NCBI GenBank assembly: GCA_964644675.1 | Contig: CAZXWK010000021.1 | Location: forward strand, 1-38,718 | Reading direction: 5' to 3' | DNA: 38,718 nt | Source of the DNA: CAZXWK01 sp964644675 | GTDB taxonomy: Bacteria; Actinomycetota; Coriobacteriia; Anaerosomatales; JAAXUF01 | Shown here: positions 22,857 to 30,630 of the stretch, piece after piece | How positions within the stretch are numbered: position 1 is the first letter of the stretch | Layout: each line of letters starts with the position of its first letter | The notes under the pieces: generated by a model | The model's database searches: none | Told to the model about the DNA's origin: nothing | The model's input: only the letters and a program-made list of their open reading frames with translations | Made by a program: the position numbers and the translations under genes

Positions 22857-25489
22857 CCAGAGTCCTTTCGCGGGTCGAGGAGGCCCGCGCGCGCCGCAAG
22901 GCGCTTGAGGTTCGCGAGCTCGGCTTGCCGCCCGACCGCCCGGCCATCCAGCCGGTCGTCGCGGGCTCGCGCCAGTATAGCCGAGAACCGCTCCGACGGC
23001 CGCGCACCCAGCGCGATCAGGTCGGCGCCCGACACCGCAGGACGGACGGACGTCAGCTCGCCCGCGAAATGACCGATGCGGCTTCTGGCGAGCTCGTCGC
23101 CTCGGGCCCAGAGGTTGACGACCGCCTCCGGGGAGAAGGGCTCGAGCAGCCGGTAGAGGCGGCTGTCGCGCATTCTTCCCCGCGCCTGCAGGTCGCGTAG
23201 GGTGCGCGGTCCGTGCTCCGCCAACTGGCGTACGGGTTCCGCGTACGCGCGGCCGAGGCGCAGGTGGCGCACCCACTTCTCGGCTGCGGTGCGCCCGGAG
23301 CCCGCCGTCAAGCCCGCGGCGTACGCCACGGCACGCGACGGCGCGCGGTGCAGGCCGTCCGCAAGGGTGCCGATGCCCGCCTCGATCTCCCGGAGCATAC
23401 CGGGGGCATCGGCAGGGCTCGTGCCCTGCGCCAGAAGTCCCTCGAGCGCCCCGAGCTCGTGGAGCCGGGAGGCGACGGTGGCCGGATCGGGCTCGGCGAG
23501 GATGTCGAGCAGCTCTTCTCGGACACGCGCGCCCGACACCTCCCCGAGCAGACCCAGTTCCACCGCCCGACGCGCGAGCCCCTCGGTCGTCGCGTCCATC
23601 CGGAAGCCGTAGCGCTCCTCGAAGCGCGCACCGCGGAGCACGCGGGTGGGATCGTCGACGAACGACAGCGAGTGGAGCACCCGCACGATCCCGGTATCGA
23701 GGTCGCGCAGCCCGCCGAAGGGGTCGGCGATGGCGCCGAAGCACGCCGGCTCGAGGCAGGCGGCCATGGCGTTCATGCTGAAATCGCGCCGGAACAGGTC
23801 CTGGCGGAGCGTCGAACGCTCGACCGTGGGTAGCGCGCCAGGGCGTACGTAGTACTCGGTGCGCGCGCTGGCGACGTCCACGTGGAACTCTCGGCTCACC
23901 GCGAGCACGGCCGTGCCGAATCGCCGGTGCACCTTGACGCGGACACCCAGCATCTCGGCGGCGGCAAGCGCGAACGCGACCCCGTCGCCCTCGACCACGA
24001 CGTCGATGTCGAGGTTGGGGCGCTCGAGGAGCATGTCGCGGACGAACCCGCCCACCACGTGTGCCCGCTCCCGCCGCTCCGAGGAGAGTCGCCCGAGGGC
24101 GTGCAAGATGTCGCGGACGGGCTCGGGCAGCAGCCGCTCGACACTTCGGGCGAACCGGGCGCTGGCGAGCGGGTGCACGCTCGGCAACTCACGCGAGAGG
24201 TAGGCCTCACCGTGTTCGGCGCGCAGCACGTCTTTGCGGGTGACGATGCCGACGATCTGCGCGTCCTCGACCACGGGCAGCCGGCCGATGCCGCGGGTGG
24301 CAAGCAGCCGCTCGAGGGTCGCGAGGTCGCTGTCCGGCCCCACCGTCAGGATGTCACGCGCCATAAATCCCTTCACGGGCGCGTGCCCCAGGCCGTGACG
24401 AGTCGCCTTGTCGACGTCCTTGCGAGTTACCAAGCCGACCAGCCGGCCCTCCTCAACCACCGGAAGCCCGCCGTGGCCCCACGTCGCCATCCGCTCCGCC
24501 GCGGCGTGCATCGACTCCTCCGGCGAGGCGCTGCGGACCGGAGACGTCATGACGTCGCGTGCACGCAGCGGCGGCCGCACGGTGGCCTCGAGTGCCGAGC
24601 GCACCAGGGCCGCCACCTCTGGGACTGTCCTGTTCTTGAAGCTCGCCGAGGCGGCCTGCGGGTGACCTCCCCCGCCGATGCGCACCATCACCTCGCCAAC
24701 GTCGACCTCGCCCACGCGGCTCCGGGCCACCACCTGGAGCCGGCCAGGCATGCTCACCACGGCGATCGCGACCCGGTAGCCCATGTCCTCGACCACGTAG
24801 TGCGTCAGGACGCTCGCCGAGTCGACGTACTCCTCCGATACCGCGGTGCCCACCGCCACCTGCTGCCCGTTGACGTCCCACACCTCGATGGACTCACCGA
24901 GCTGGCGCAGGAGCTCGCGCTGCTCCGGTTCGAGGGTTCGTGCGAGGAACTGGTTGAGCACCTCGATGTCGGCCCCGTTGGCCATGAGCCACGCCGCGGC
25001 GTCCGCGTCGAACGCGGTCGCGCCCGGGTAGGTCAGCGAACCGGTGTCCTCGTGGATGCCGAGCAGCATCACGCTCGCCTCGAGCGGCGTCAGCTCGATG
25101 GCTCGGCGCCTGATCTCGTGCACGAGGATCGAGGTGGTGGCCCCGACCTCGATGGAGCGGTCCTCGGCGCTCTCGAGGTCGCCCTCCTGCGGCGGGTGGT
25201 GGTCGTACGCGATCACCTCGACGCCGGGGCGACGTGCGACCGGTCCCAGCTCCGCGAGCCGGTCGGGGTCGCGCGTGTCGACCATGACGATCCGGTCGAT
25301 GGCGTCGAAGTCCAGCCCCTTGAGATCGACGAAGTCGAGGAACTCCTCATGCAGGTTGTGAAACGCGCGCACGTTGCCGTTCTGGCTGCCCAGGAACACG
25401 CCCTTGGCTCCGGGGAACAGCTTGGTCGCGGCGACGGTCGACGCGTACGCGTCGAAGTCGGGGTTCGCGTGTCCGACCACGACCTGCAC
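22853..25489 (-). CDS. cca: DHH phosphoesterase - CBS - tRNA nucleotidyltransferase fusion protein
   Basis: This 878-aa protein combines three parts. Residues 1-300 are a DHH/DHHA1 phosphoesterase, with HANPDFDA (7-14), DTRD (71-74), DHH (96-98), HEDTGS (146-151) and the DHHA1 signature GGGGHPQAA (272-280). Residues 305-425 are two CBS domains (VMTSPV, then FMARDILTV, each ending in a VTRKDV repeat), which usually bind adenine nucleotides. Residues 455 onward are a class II nucleotidyltransferase with HVVGGFVRD (477-485), DIDVVVEGD (494-502), RRDFSMNAMA (567-576) and DDPTRVLRGARF (612-623). It should add all or part of the CCA end of tRNA. The GTG at 25489 has a GGGGAGGTG ribosome-binding site. 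It could be the A-adding partner of a split pair as in Aquifex. I cannot decide this from the sequence. Confidence 0.92.
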   Translation of the reverse strand: MQVVVGHANPDFDAYASTVAATKLFPGAKGVFLGSQNGNVRAFHNLHEEFLDFVDLKGLDFDAIDRIVMVDTRDPDRLAELGPVARRPGVEVIAYDHHPPQEGDLESAEDRSIEVGATTSILVHEIRRRAIELTPLEASVMLLGIHEDTGSLTYPGATAFDADAAAWLMANGADIEVLNQFLARTLEPEQRELLRQLGESIEVWDVNGQQVAVGTAVSEEYVDSASVLTHYVVEDMGYRVAIAVVSMPGRLQVVARSRVGEVDVGEVMVRIGGGGHPQAASASFKNRTVPEVAALVRSALEATVRPPLRARDVMTSPVRSASPEESMHAAAERMATWGHGGLPVVEEGRLVGLVTRKDVDKATRHGLGHAPVKGFMARDILTVGPDSDLATLERLLATRGIGRLPVVEDAQIVGIVTRKDVLRAEHGEAYLSRELPSVHPLASARFARSVERLLPEPVRDILHALGRLSSERRERAHVVGGFVRDMLLERPNLDIDVVVEGDGVAFALAAAEMLGVRVKVHRRFGTAVLAVSREFHVDVASARTEYYVRPGALPTVERSTLRQDLFRRDFSMNAMAACLEPACFGAIADPFGGLRDLDTGIVRVLHSLSFVDDPTRVLRGARFEERYGFRMDATTEGLARRAVELGLLGEVSGARVREELLDILAEPDPATVASRLHELGALEGLLAQGTSPADAPGMLREIEAGIGTLADGLHRAPSRAVAYAAGLTAGSGRTAAEKWVRHLRLGRAYAEPVRQLAEHGPRTLRDLQARGRMRDSRLYRLLEPFSPEAVVNLWARGDELARSRIGHFAGELTSVRPAVSGADLIALGARPSERFSAILARARDDRLDGRAVGRQAELANLKRLAARAGLLDPRKDSG

Positions 25490-25514
25490 TCCGGCACCTC
25501 CCCTTCGGCGAGGT

Positions 25515-26822
25515 CTACAGTGCGTGGAAGAGCGTCGGCGGTTCGACCTTCTCGGCCGAGAAGTGCACCGCCGAGCGGAACCGCTCCTCACCGGCGTCGA
25601 GCAGCTCCTCGCTGGCGGCGTACATGGTGCACAGCTCGTCGCCGGTCGCTACTTCGCTCCCGACTCGCACCGCGAGCACCAGGCCCGCGCCGGGGTCGAT
25701 GACGTCGTCGACGTGTTGGCGGCCGGCACCCAGCAGCATCGCCGCGCGGCCGACGTCCTCCGCGTCGAAGCGCGACACGAAGCCAGGGGCCAGTGCGCAC
25801 ACGACGCGCGAGACGGGCGAGCGCGGCAGCACCGACAGGTCGTCGGCGCACCGCGCGTCGCCGCCCTGGGCCGAGACCCAGTCTCGGAAGCGATCGAGCG
25901 CCCGCCCGCTCGACAGCGCGTCGAGCAACTGCGCGCGGGCGTCGTCCTCGTCGGTGGCGCGCTCACCCAGCACGAGCATGCGCGCACCGAACGCGAGACA
26001 CACCTCGGTGAGCTCGGCGGGGCCTTCGCCGCGCAGCGTGAGGATGGCCTCCTCGACCTCGAGGGCGTTGCCGACGGCCATCCCGAGCGGCTGGTCCATG
26101 TCGGTCATGAGGCACTCGACGCGCTTGCCCAGCGCTGCGCCGACCGCCGTCAGCTCGTGCGCGAGCTCGCGGGCCTCGGACTCACTCTTCATGAACGCGC
26201 CGGAGCCGACCTTGACGTCGAGGACGATCGCATCGGCGCCGCCCGCGATCTTCTTCGAGATGATCGAACCGACGATGAGCGGCACGGACGGGACCGTCGC
26301 GGTCACGTCGCGCAGCGCGTAGATCTTCTTGTCGGCCGGGTCGATCGTCGGCGACTGCGCGATGACCGCAACGCCCACCCTGCGCACCTGCTCGATGAAC
26401 TCGTCCGGATCGAGCTGGATGCGGAAGCCGGGGATCGACTCGAGCTTGTCGAGCGTCCCGCCCGTGTGGCCGAGCCCGCGCCCGCTCATCTTCGCCACGG
26501 GAACACCGCACGCCGCGACGAGCGGCGCGAGCACGAGCGTCGTGGTGTCGGCGACGCCGCCAGTCGAGTGCTTGTCGACCTTGACCCCGGGAATCGAAGA
26601 CAGATCGACCACCTCGCCCGAGCGGACCATCGCATCGGTCATCGCGACGCTCTCCTCGGCAGACAGTCCGCGCAGCAGCGCGGCCATGAGCCACGCCGAC
26701 ATCTGGTAGTCGGGCATCTCGCCGTTCGTGAAGCCGAAGACGATGCGCTCGAGCTCCTCGGCGGTGTGCTCTTGGCCGTCGCGCTTGCGCTCGATGAGCT
26801 CCTCGAAGGTCGGTTCTCTCAC
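25515..26822 (-). CDS. deoA: pyrimidine-nucleoside / thymidine phosphorylase
   Basis: This enzyme cleaves thymidine and other pyrimidine nucleosides with phosphate to give the base and (deoxy)ribose 1-phosphate. The 435-aa protein contains KVDKHSTGGVADTTT (about 81-95), SGRGLGHTGGTLDKLE (about 113-128), and ISKKIAGGADAIVLDVKVG with the phosphate and base-binding Lys residues. The C-terminal alpha/beta domain is complete. The GTG at 26822 overlaps the deoB stop by 4 nt. It is named pdp in Bacillus, and substrate range cannot be read from the sequence. With deoB it forms a nucleoside salvage pair. Confidence 0.94.
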   Translation of the reverse strand: MREPTFEELIERKRDGQEHTAEELERIVFGFTNGEMPDYQMSAWLMAALLRGLSAEESVAMTDAMVRSGEVVDLSSIPGVKVDKHSTGGVADTTTLVLAPLVAACGVPVAKMSGRGLGHTGGTLDKLESIPGFRIQLDPDEFIEQVRRVGVAVIAQSPTIDPADKKIYALRDVTATVPSVPLIVGSIISKKIAGGADAIVLDVKVGSGAFMKSESEARELAHELTAVGAALGKRVECLMTDMDQPLGMAVGNALEVEEAILTLRGEGPAELTEVCLAFGARMLVLGERATDEDDARAQLLDALSSGRALDRFRDWVSAQGGDARCADDLSVLPRSPVSRVVCALAPGFVSRFDAEDVGRAAMLLGAGRQHVDDVIDPGAGLVLAVRVGSEVATGDELCTMYAASEELLDAGEERFRSAVHFSAEKVEPPTLFHAL

Positions 26823-28015
26823 GCGCCCCTCACCTCCGAGAGGAACGACGTCCCGCGGCCGCACGCGCCGGAGATGCCGTAGAAGTCGAGCACCGTCTCG
26901 CCGATGTCGGCGAACGTCGACCTGATGCCCAGCCCGACGCCCGCGTCCACGCCCTTGACGTGCGCGATGAGCGGCGTGTACTCGCGGCTGTGGTCGGTGG
27001 AGTCGGTCGTCGGGTCGCACCCGTGGTCGGCGGTGATCACGAGCACGTCACCGTCGACCATCGCGTCGAGGAGTTCCGGCATGCGCGCGTCGACGGCCTC
27101 GAGCCCCCGGGCGTAGCCCTCGACGTCGTTACGATGCCCCCAGACCATGTCGAAGTCGACGAGGTTGGCGAACACGAACCCGTTGTCGCTGGTGTCGCGC
27201 ACGCGCTTCACCAGGTTGTCGAAGCCGTGCATGTTGTTCTCGGAATGGGGCGATTCGCAGATGCCGCGCCACGCGAAGATCTCGCCGATCTTGCCGATGC
27301 CGTAGCTCTTGACCCCGACCTCGAGCAACCGGTCGAGCACCGTCGGCTCGGGCGGCGCGAGGGCGTAGTCGCGGCGGCGGTGCGTACGGGTGTAGACGCC
27401 GTCTGCGTTGGGACCCTCGAACGGCCGCGCGATGACGCGGCCCACGGCGTGCTCCCCCACCACGACGCGCTCCCGGGCGATCGAGCAGATCTCGTAGAGC
27501 CGTTCGATGGGGATGACGCCTTCGTGCGCGGCGATCTGGAAGACGCTGTCCGCGCTCGTGTAGACGATCGGCTTGCCCGTGGCGACGTGCTCGTCGCCGA
27601 GCTCCTGGATGATCACCGTGCCGCTCGCCGGATAGTTGCCGAGCCATCCGAGCCCCGTCTCGCGCGTGAACGCGTCCATCACCTCGGGCGGGAAGCCGTC
27701 GGGGTAGGTCGGGAACGCGGTGGTGAGCCGCATCCCCATCATCTCCCAGTGCCCGGTCGTGGTGTCCTTGCCCGCCGACAGTTCGGCGTTCTTCCCCCAC
27801 GAAGCGCTCGGGGTCTCGGTGGGCGGCACGCCCTGAATGTCGGTGATGTTGCCCAGGCCCATCGCGCCGAGGTTGGGCATCGACAACCCACCCGCGGCGC
27901 GTGCGGTGTTGCCAAGCGTGTTCGAGCCGGCGTCTCCGTACTCTGCCGCGTCCGGAAGCGCGCCGGCACCCACGCTGTCGAGCACCAGAACGATCGCGCG
28001 AGGCGCACGGGTCAT
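26819..28015 (-). CDS. deoB: phosphopentomutase
   Basis: DeoB converts (deoxy)ribose 1-phosphate from the adjacent nucleoside phosphorylase to the 5-phosphate. The 398-aa member of the alkaline-phosphatase-like superfamily shows the N-terminal metal site VLDSVGAGALPDA (about 12-24), SNTLGNTAR with the catalytic Thr, GKDTTTGHWEMMG near residue 82, DFDMVWGHRND, and the late metal-binding ITADHGCDPT and HSREYTPL. The ATG at 28015 follows the pilus ATPase stop by 1 nt. The length is typical. Confidence 0.96.
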   Translation of the reverse strand: MTRAPRAIVLVLDSVGAGALPDAAEYGDAGSNTLGNTARAAGGLSMPNLGAMGLGNITDIQGVPPTETPSASWGKNAELSAGKDTTTGHWEMMGMRLTTAFPTYPDGFPPEVMDAFTRETGLGWLGNYPASGTVIIQELGDEHVATGKPIVYTSADSVFQIAAHEGVIPIERLYEICSIARERVVVGEHAVGRVIARPFEGPNADGVYTRTHRRRDYALAPPEPTVLDRLLEVGVKSYGIGKIGEIFAWRGICESPHSENNMHGFDNLVKRVRDTSDNGFVFANLVDFDMVWGHRNDVEGYARGLEAVDARMPELLDAMVDGDVLVITADHGCDPTTDSTDHSREYTPLIAHVKGVDAGVGLGIRSTFADIGETVLDFYGISGACGRGTSFLSEVRGA

Positions 28016-28016
28016 G

Positions 28017-29687
28017 TCAGCTCACCGTCCTGTCGACTTCCTCGAGGCTCGTGATCCCTGCGGCCACCTTGAGAAGGGCGTCTCGGCGCAGAGAGGTCAT
28101 GCCCTTCGCGATGGCGAGTTCGCGCAGTTCGTCGGAGGGAGCGTTCTTGATGAACAGCCTCGTGAGCTCCTCGTCCATCTCCATGATCTCGAAGACGCCG
28201 ATCCGGCCGATGTACCCCGTCTGACGGCACCGGTCGCACCCCACAGGCCCATACGTCTCGAGCCCCAGTGCCTCCTCTTCCGAGAACCCCGCGGCCACCA
28301 GCGTGTCCCACGCCACGGCGACCTTCCGCTTGCACGACGGGCACAGCACGCGAACGAGTCTCTGCGCGACGGCTCCGATGAGCGCCGAGGAGGTCACGTA
28401 GGACTCGACGCCCATGTCCGTGATCCGTGTGAGCGCCGACGGCGCGTCGTTGGTATGGATCGAGGAGAGCACCAGATGCCCGGTGAGTGCCGATCGGATC
28501 GCGATGGACGCGGTCTCGGGATCGCGCACCTCACCGACCATCACGATGTCGGGATCGAAACGCAGGATCGTGCGAAGGCCACCCGCGAAGGTCAGCCCGA
28601 CCCTCGGATTCACGGCGACCTGCGTGAGGCCGGCCATGCGGTACTCGATGGGGTCCTCGATCGTCACGATCTTCACCCCGGGCGCGTTCAGCTCGTTCAG
28701 CGCCGCGTAGAGCGTCGTCGACTTCCCGGAACCGGTCGGGCCAGCGATGAAGATGCATCCGTACGGTCGAGCCAACATCCGCGACAGAACGGCCCTGTTC
28801 TCCTCGGTGAGGCCCAGGTCGTCGATGCGGTGGAAGGCGACGTCGCTGTTGAGGATCCTGATGACGATGCCCTCACCCAGGGGCGTGGGCAACGTCGCGA
28901 CGCGCAGGTCCAGCGGACGTTCCTCGAGCCTCAGCGAGATGCGTCCGTCCTGAGGGCGGCGGCGCTCGGTGATGTCCATCTCGGCCATAACCTTGATGCG
29001 GCTCGTCAACCCGGACAGCGCGGAGCGTGGCAGGTTCGCGACGTCCTGGAGCACCCCGTCGATGCGGTAGCGCACCCGGACGCCCGTCTCGGTCGGCTCG
29101 AAGTGGATGTCGCTCGCACGGTCGATCGCCGCCTCGCGTAGCAGCTGGTTCACGATTCGGACCACCGGCACGTCGCCGACGTCCACGCCGGCCTCCAGGG
29201 CCGACTCCTCGTCTTCGTCTTCCTCGGCCACTTGGAGCTGCTGCAGCACGTCGGGCGCGACGAAGTACTTCTCGATCGCGTACTGCACCTGGCTCGCGGC
29301 CGCCACGACCGGCACGACCTCCCGGTTGGTGCGGATGACGGTCTCGTCGATCGCCTCGACGTCGAGCGGATCGGCCATCGCCAGGACCAGCCGCTCGTCA
29401 CGAAAGCCGATGGGAATGACGCCACGACGGCGCGCCATTCCGACGGGAAGCATGACCACCGCGGCGCGATCGATGTCGACACCCGCGAGGTTGATGTGTT
29501 CGAGGCCCTTCTGCTCGGCGAGCGCCTCGGCGATCTGGTCCTCCGTGAGCACCAGGCTGCGGACGAGGATCTCGCCGATCTTGCCGCCGGAGCGTATCTG
29601 CTCGTCGAGCGCGCTGGAAAGCTGCTCGTCGGTGATCAGACCGATGCGGACGAGCAGCTCGCCCATCTTCTCGCGCGAATAGTCCAA
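28017..29687 (-). CDS. pilB: type IV pilus assembly / type II secretion ATPase (PilB/GspE family) with N-terminal MshEN domain
   Basis: This 556-aa protein is a hexameric ATPase of the kind that extends type IV pili. An N-terminal MshEN-like domain at 7-59 has two 24-residue motifs separated by 5 residues. The motor domain has Walker A GPTGSGKS (316-323), the Asp box TIEDPIEY (342-349), Walker B DIVMVGEVRD (380-389) and the His box LTGHLVLSSIHTN (401-413). The four zinc-site cysteines are C449, C452, C484 and C487. The TTG at 29687 has GGAGGGAG upstream and restores the full MshEN motif. No pilC or pilT gene lies in the window, so it is an orphan here. GspE is the alternative name. Confidence 0.92.
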   Translation of the reverse strand: MDYSREKMGELLVRIGLITDEQLSSALDEQIRSGGKIGEILVRSLVLTEDQIAEALAEQKGLEHINLAGVDIDRAAVVMLPVGMARRRGVIPIGFRDERLVLAMADPLDVEAIDETVIRTNREVVPVVAAASQVQYAIEKYFVAPDVLQQLQVAEEDEDEESALEAGVDVGDVPVVRIVNQLLREAAIDRASDIHFEPTETGVRVRYRIDGVLQDVANLPRSALSGLTSRIKVMAEMDITERRRPQDGRISLRLEERPLDLRVATLPTPLGEGIVIRILNSDVAFHRIDDLGLTEENRAVLSRMLARPYGCIFIAGPTGSGKSTTLYAALNELNAPGVKIVTIEDPIEYRMAGLTQVAVNPRVGLTFAGGLRTILRFDPDIVMVGEVRDPETASIAIRSALTGHLVLSSIHTNDAPSALTRITDMGVESYVTSSALIGAVAQRLVRVLCPSCKRKVAVAWDTLVAAGFSEEEALGLETYGPVGCDRCRQTGYIGRIGVFEIMEMDEELTRLFIKNAPSDELRELAIAKGMTSLRRDALLKVAAGITSLEEVDRTVS

Positions 29688-29736
29688 GGAAGCTCCCTCC
29701 GAGGGCAGCGGGGACGAACGCGGTGCGCCACAGAGC

Positions 29737-30021
29737 TTATGCCCGAGCGCGGATGCCAGACAGCAGCCACTCGACGGCGAGGACCACCACGATGGTGAGC
29801 GCGGTGGTCACCTCGAAGAAGCCGCCATAGGGCGTCTTGATCGGGTCGACACCGAAGGGGATGACGAGCGGGGCGGTGATGGCGATGACGGATTGCGCCC
29901 AGGCCTGTGCCGAGAGCTGCCCGAAGAAGACGACCACCAGGCGCGCCGTGAGCGCGACGGCGATCACGACCAGCACGTCCATGATGATGGTGATGATCGT
30001 GCGGGCTGGCTTGGAGCTCAC
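29737..30021 (-). CDS. small membrane protein, YggT-like
   Basis: This 94-aa protein has two hydrophobic segments, about residues 9-33 and 66-88. The connecting region reads VIAITAPLVIPFGVDPIKTPYGGFF, here described in pieces: TAPLVIPFG at about 49-57 and KTPYGGFF at about 62-69. This pattern resembles the YggT family (a small membrane protein of unclear function), but I am not certain. The GTG at 30021 has GGAGG 7 nt upstream. It lies between the flgM-like gene (83-nt gap) and pilB (49-nt gap). Confidence 0.72.
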   Translation of the reverse strand: MSSKPARTIITIIMDVLVVIAVALTARLVVVFFGQLSAQAWAQSVIAITAPLVIPFGVDPIKTPYGGFFEVTTALTIVVVLAVEWLLSGIRARA

Positions 30022-30104
30022 GGGGGGCCTCCTCTGGCCGACAAGGACGGTCGGCTAGATTATGCGTGGTCGCCGGCGTGAAACGCCAGCACACGCGGGG
30101 CGGC

Positions 30105-30356
30105 CTACCGCAGCGAGTCGCAGATGATGCGCGAGATCATCTTCTCGGCGACATCACGCGAGTCGAGCGTGCCCGCATCAAGATCGTGGATGGCGGCCTC
30201 GACCCGGTCGGGACGCGTCTCTGGACACTCTTCGACCGCGGCCATGACGCGAGCCATCAGTTCGGGGCTCACTTCGGCGTGGGTGAAAGCGGTGACCGGG
30301 ACGGTGCCCTGACGGTAGTGGGCGGCGATGCGCGCCTGTTCCTCCGAGATGATCAT
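30105..30356 (-). CDS. flgM: FlgM-like anti-sigma-28 factor
   Basis: The 83-aa protein starts with MIISEEQ and has a C-terminal half matching the sigma-28-binding region of FlgM. SPELMARVMAAVEECPETR is followed by DRVEAAIHDLDAGTL and DVAEKMISRIICDSL. FlgM sequesters the flagellar/motility sigma factor FliA/SigD until export or degradation. The ATG at 30356 matches the conserved N-terminus, but its only purine-rich site (GGAG) is 3 nt away, too close for a normal ribosome-binding site. A sigma-28-like promoter lies directly upstream. No flagellar genes are in the window. The next genes downstream are the small membrane protein and the pilus ATPase. Confidence 0.82.
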   Translation of the reverse strand: MIISEEQARIAAHYRQGTVPVTAFTHAEVSPELMARVMAAVEECPETRPDRVEAAIHDLDAGTLDSRDVAEKMISRIICDSLR

Positions 30357-30363
30357 GCACTCC

Positions 30364-30391
30364 GTATCGGCACCCGTCCGCGAGGACTTTA
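30364..30391 (-). promoter_or_regulatory. sigma-28-like (FliA/SigD) promoter of the flgM-like gene
   Basis: On the minus strand TAAAGTCC (30391-30384) and GCCGATAC (30371-30364) match 6 of 8 and 7 of 8 bases of the sigma-28 consensus TAAAGTTT and GCCGATAA, with a 12-bp spacer against the usual 11. Transcription would begin near 30357, at the ATG of the flgM-like gene. The placement directly in front of an anti-sigma-28 gene supports the assignment. Confidence 0.6.
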
Positions 30392-30420
30392 CGCAGTGAA
30401 TCGATGCAGGTCATGACGCT

Positions 30421-30436
30421 CGTGACCTACGTCACA
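30421..30436 (-). promoter_or_regulatory. Crp/Fnr-like palindrome upstream of the flgM-like gene
   Basis: TGTGACGTAGGTCACG on the minus strand fits TGTGA-N6-TCACA at 9 of 10 defined positions. Its centre is about 71 nt upstream of the predicted start near 30357, a spacing compatible with activation. The protein that would bind is not in the window, so this is only a candidate site. Confidence 0.35.
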
Positions 30437-30474
30437 GAGCACGCGTGGAACACGGGCGCGCTGGCTCCGGAAGT

Positions 30475-30523
30475 GACCCCGCGGAAAGGGGAAGGCCCGC
30501 GAAAGACCCCGAGAAAAGGGGGA
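30475..30523. repeat. two imperfect 19-nt direct repeats, each a small hairpin
   Basis: GACCCCGCGGAAAGGGGAA (30475-30493) and GACCCCGAGAAAAGGGGGA (30505-30523) agree at 16 of 19 positions and are spaced by 30 nt. Each can fold into a 4-bp CCCC/GGGG hairpin with a 7-nt loop. They lie within the 274-bp gap between nuoN and the flgM-like gene. The role is unknown. Confidence 0.5.
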
Positions 30524-30548
30524 GCCCCAAGGCCGGCACCTTGAGGCT
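30523..30548 (-). terminator. hairpin after nuoN, possible terminator of the nuo operon
   Basis: On the minus strand AGCCTCAAGG, loop TGCCGG, CCTTGGGGCT form a 10-bp stem with one G-U pair, followed by CCCCCTTTTC. The T-run is short and offset by five C residues, so it is an imperfect intrinsic terminator. It lies about 80 nt past the nuoN stop codon. Confidence 0.45.
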
Positions 30549-30560
30549 CAGGGGTAAGGG

Positions 30561-30578
30561 GTTGCATTCGCATGCAAC
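30561..30578. other. perfect hairpin downstream of nuoN
   Basis: GTTGCAT-TCGC-ATGCAAC is a perfect 7-bp inverted repeat with a 4-nt loop, about 50 nt after the nuoN stop codon. There is no T-run on either side. It may stabilise the nuo transcript 3' end or be a protein-binding palindrome. Confidence 0.45.
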
Positions 30579-30630
30579 TCGGTGAGTATCGTATCAGGCG
30601 TCTTCCGACAGCGCAAGCGGCTTCTGTGCC

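Noticed and set aside
30073..30089. A 6-bp hairpin between the flgM-like gene and the YggT-like gene as a terminator
   Set aside because: There is no T-run after it and the next gene follows closely, so termination is not supported.
30357..30630. A c-di-GMP or other known riboswitch in the nuoN-flgM gap
   Set aside because: I could not find the conserved core sequences of c-di-GMP, cobalamin or other riboswitches on either strand. Only generic hairpins are visible.
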